Assembly (NCBI RefSeq): GCF_000296445.1
Contig: NZ_JH815198.1
Location: 1,365,114-1,429,113 of the forward strand
Reading direction: 5' to 3'
Length of the DNA stretch: 64,000 nucleotides
DNA from: Slackia piriformis YIT 12062
GTDB taxonomy: Bacteria; Actinomycetota; Coriobacteriia; Coriobacteriales; Eggerthellaceae
Shown: piece after piece, positions 62,076 to 64,000 of the stretch
Layout: each line of letters starts with the position of its first letter
How positions within the stretch are numbered: the first letter of the stretch is position 1
Notes under the pieces: generated by a model
Told to the model about the DNA's origin: nothing
What the model saw: the letters and a program-made list of their open reading frames with translations, nothing else
The model's database searches: none
Made by a program: the position numbers and the translations under genes

Positions 62076-63398
62076 TCAGGACACGAACGGCTGAGCGATC
62101 ACAGCATATGCGACAAAGCTGATCAGCATATACATCGCAACCCATTTCCCCAACCTGGGAAATGAAGGCCATGCCACGCGCGGAAACCGCGCTTTCATCT
62201 TTCGTTTATCGATCAAAAGGACCGCCAAGGCTATGAAATTAGTAGCGCAGTAGCCCAGGTATTGAAACGCCAGAAACCCGAACGGATAGTTCGCATCGTG
62301 CCCGTTTGGATGAAACGTAGCCTGGGAGCAGCCCACCAGCAGCAGAAAAAGGGCCGCTAAGACAACCACGTTCCAAACCGTGCCGAGCCACAGAGGAGTC
62401 TTTTGCAAGACGAAGCCAACGTTCAAAGCGGCAGAACGAAACGCCGACTTGACAGCAACCTCCATCTGCTGAAGCTTTCCCGAATGAGGCATAGAATCAC
62501 GCGTGAAAGAGGAAACGGACACGCATCCGCTCAAATCAGCGGGCGGAACGTCCTCGCGCTCGAACGGAGCCGAAAGGGACCCCGCAAACCCACAAGCACG
62601 CACAGCTGAGCAAAACGCCCGCTTAAGTTCGCGAACGTTCTTGTAGCGAAGAGCAGGGTCGAATTCCGTCGCGCGCATAAGCACCGATCGTACGGGATCA
62701 GGAATGCGGGGGTCGAAGAACCCCCGCTCTCGCACGACGGCATCAGGCGTCTGCTCCACAAGGCAGAAATACAGAATCATTCCCAGCGCGTAGACATCGC
62801 TTCGCACCGTTGTCTGTCCAAACCCGAACTGTTCGGGCGGCGCATAGGCACGGGTACCGAAATGATGCGTATCGGTTGTTGCATCACCTTTATACTCGCG
62901 AGCAATACCCAGGTCTATAAGCGAAAGACCGCCACATGAAACCATGATGTTAGACGGCTTCAAATCCCTATGGATAAGAGGAGCTCCAAACCCTTCGTGC
63001 AGCTCAAGAACGGCATCGCACAGACGCGGAAAAATATCCGCAGCAAGCTGCATGGAGGGATCGCATCGATACACGACGTCTTGAAGGGTTTCGCCCTGCA
63101 CATATTCCATGATTACCACGAGGTCTTCCCCAAGCGTGTAGCAATCGGCTATGCGAGGAATATAGAGGAAACGACGGCCCTGACGCTGCGCTTCGAACAC
63201 GCGCTCGTACGCCGAGCCCAATCCCGAATCGCGGGCAATGTATTTCCTAATGAACGGGCCTTGCTCGGCCCCATTCGCTCCGACGAACATGACGCGCTGC
63301 GTGGTTTCGAACTCGGATTCCTTCAATACCGACTCGACGCGATAGCATTCCTCGCGCTGAAGGGAGTTCAAATGTTCGGTCAATTCGTCAGTCTGCAT
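62076..63398 (-). CDS. Membrane Ser/Thr protein kinase
   Basis: The 440-residue protein has a eukaryotic-type kinase core: FIRKYI (Lys52), LIHRDLKPSNIMV with Asp145, LIDLGIAREY (DLG for DFG, Asp162) and YAPPEQFGFG. The Gly-rich loop is degenerate. Residues about 340-440 are membrane-spanning (LWLGTVWNVVVLAALFLLLVG, FIALAVLLIDKRK, YMLISFVAYAVIA). So the kinase faces the cytosol and is held by three to four helices. It lies downstream of a helix-turn-helix gene on the same strand. The ribosome-binding site is poor; a TACTAT just upstream of the ATG could be a -10 box for a nearly leaderless transcript. Confidence 0.93.
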   Translation of the reverse strand: MQTDELTEHLNSLQREECYRVESVLKESEFETTQRVMFVGANGAEQGPFIRKYIARDSGLGSAYERVFEAQRQGRRFLYIPRIADCYTLGEDLVVIMEYVQGETLQDVVYRCDPSMQLAADIFPRLCDAVLELHEGFGAPLIHRDLKPSNIMVSCGGLSLIDLGIAREYKGDATTDTHHFGTRAYAPPEQFGFGQTTVRSDVYALGMILYFCLVEQTPDAVVRERGFFDPRIPDPVRSVLMRATEFDPALRYKNVRELKRAFCSAVRACGFAGSLSAPFEREDVPPADLSGCVSVSSFTRDSMPHSGKLQQMEVAVKSAFRSAALNVGFVLQKTPLWLGTVWNVVVLAALFLLLVGCSQATFHPNGHDANYPFGFLAFQYLGYCATNFIALAVLLIDKRKMKARFPRVAWPSFPRLGKWVAMYMLISFVAYAVIAQPFVS

Positions 63399-63433
63399 AA
63401 TTTCATAGTACCAGATGGCCGGTCGAAAATGGC

Positions 63434-63461
63434 GCGCCCCTCGGCCAGAAAGGAGGGGCGC
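63434..63461 (-). promoter_or_regulatory. Hairpin between HTH and kinase genes
   Basis: GCGCCCCTC (63434-63442) pairs with GAGGGGCGC (63453-63461), directly after the HTH stop. A short ATTTTC follows on the minus strand. It could reduce transcription into the kinase. Confidence 0.45.
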
Positions 63462-63929
63462 CTAGCAGATAGTTTCTTCGTCGAAGCGATACAGCTCTTC
63501 GTTCGTTTTCTGCAACCGATATCCCTTGTCCAGGCAGAAGATGATGATTGCATCACGGCGGTTCTTGCAGTACAAATCGCTTGCGCCCGCCGCCCGAAGT
63601 ATGCGGTTGGTTTCACGCAAGTTCAAGCGCATGGCGAAGGCAATTTGCAGAACCTTGTTGCGCGAAGGATTGCGCTGCCCCATGAAAATCTGGTATCCGA
63701 ACGTTTCGTTCAAAGCGGCCGCGCGAATGACGTCCGCTCTTGCCAACCCCTTTTCCTCAAGAAATGCATTGAGGAGCTCCGAGAGGGTTTGGTTGGCAAG
63801 ATGATGTTTCTTGACGAACTTCGTCGGACTTGGACTTGCAAGCAGCTCCTCGAGCAATTCTTCTGTCAACGGCTCTTTCACGCGACGTTTTCTTCTCCTT
63901 CGGGTGACGACGCCGGATTGTCCACCCAT
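63462..63929 (-). CDS. Helix-turn-helix regulator paired with the kinase
   Basis: The 155-residue protein has a basic N-terminus (VTRRRRKRRVKEP) and a helix-turn-helix region KGLARADVIRAAALNETFGY then GQRNPSRNKVLQIAFAMRLN, as in XRE-type DNA binders. A C-terminal segment RRDAIIIFCLDKGYRLQKTN follows. It is 63 bp upstream of the kinase gene on the same strand. I recall HTH/kinase gene pairs of this type in Firmicutes and Coriobacteriia; a phosphorylation-controlled regulator is inferred. Confidence 0.85.
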   Translation of the reverse strand: MGGQSGVVTRRRRKRRVKEPLTEELLEELLASPSPTKFVKKHHLANQTLSELLNAFLEEKGLARADVIRAAALNETFGYQIFMGQRNPSRNKVLQIAFAMRLNLRETNRILRAAGASDLYCKNRRDAIIIFCLDKGYRLQKTNEELYRFDEETIC

Positions 63930-64000
63930 TAAAATATGCCTTACTACTCAAGATGAACGAAGTGGCTCGTATTAAAGATTGGCCACGGCGTAATCGGCCT

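Overview
The window looks like chromosome of a high-GC anaerobic gut actinobacterium of the class Coriobacteriia, most likely Eggerthellaceae. This is inferred from gene content and protein style, not from a marker-gene search. Supporting signs are a single-membrane cell plan (lipoproteins, an LPxT-type sorted surface protein, no outer-membrane genes), a giant 2-hydroxyacyl-CoA dehydratase activase, a Rho factor with a long disordered N-terminus, a C-terminal-nuclease protein of a type I associate with Coriobacteriia, and compact divergent or convergent transcription units closed by strong hairpins. I saw no rRNA, tRNA, CRISPR array or intact insertion sequence.

Layout. 1-8.7 kb: partial iron alcohol dehydrogenase, rsmI, a rhodanese plus CoA-disulfide-reductase-type pair, a CPBP membrane protease, a WalJ-type metallo-hydrolase, and a three-gene unit of a Cys/Asp-rich exported protein, an ECF-type sigma factor and an RsgI-like anti-sigma factor. 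8.9-12.7 kb: a COG2509-type flavoprotein and a sodium:solute symporter preceded by a structured leader with a small ORF. 12.8-19.3 kb: a metal-handling block made of a DUF364 protein, a methyltransferase, a FecBCD-type importer and a divergent MoeA-like protein. 19.4-26.6 kb: an uncharacterised membrane protein, a Lys/Cys-rich small protein, and a TetR regulator transcribed together with the 1,600-residue activase. 26.7-30.6 kb: a repeat-built surface protein whose best promoter has nine G residues in its spacer. 30.7-35 kb: two paralogous AGCS amino-acid symporters around a UPF0114 membrane protein.

35.2-37.1 kb: a putative nuclease-fold protein and a repeat-rich non-coding stretch. 37.1-41.0 kb: an FMN riboswitch with terminator, RibU, a fused two-domain ECF ATPase and EcfT, together a riboflavin ECF transporter. 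41-43.8 kb: two tandem PPOX-fold proteins, a formate/nitrite-type channel and a GNAT enzyme. 43.9-50 kb: the conserved pyrH-frr-uppS-cdsA-dxr-rseP cluster on the minus strand, covering UMP kinase, ribosome recycling, undecaprenyl-PP, CDP-diacylglycerol, the MEP pathway and intramembrane proteolysis. 50.2-55.7 kb: HtrA protease, a GNAT enzyme, acyl carrier protein, malic enzyme and an MFS exporter. 56-61 kb: a transaldolase-rho operon, two copies of a palindromic repeat beside a frameshifted gene, and an FKBP prolyl isomerase. 61.3-64 kb: a lipoprotein and a paired HTH regulator and Ser/Thr kinase.

The most novel-looking items are the phase-variable-looking promoter of the surface protein, the sigma/anti-sigma unit with its Asp-rich exported partner, the FecBCD-DUF364-MoeA block, the leader of the sodium symporter, the PDZ-less RseP with a helical insert, and the palindromic repeats near 59.4 kb. 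All functions are inferred from sequence reading; no database search was run.
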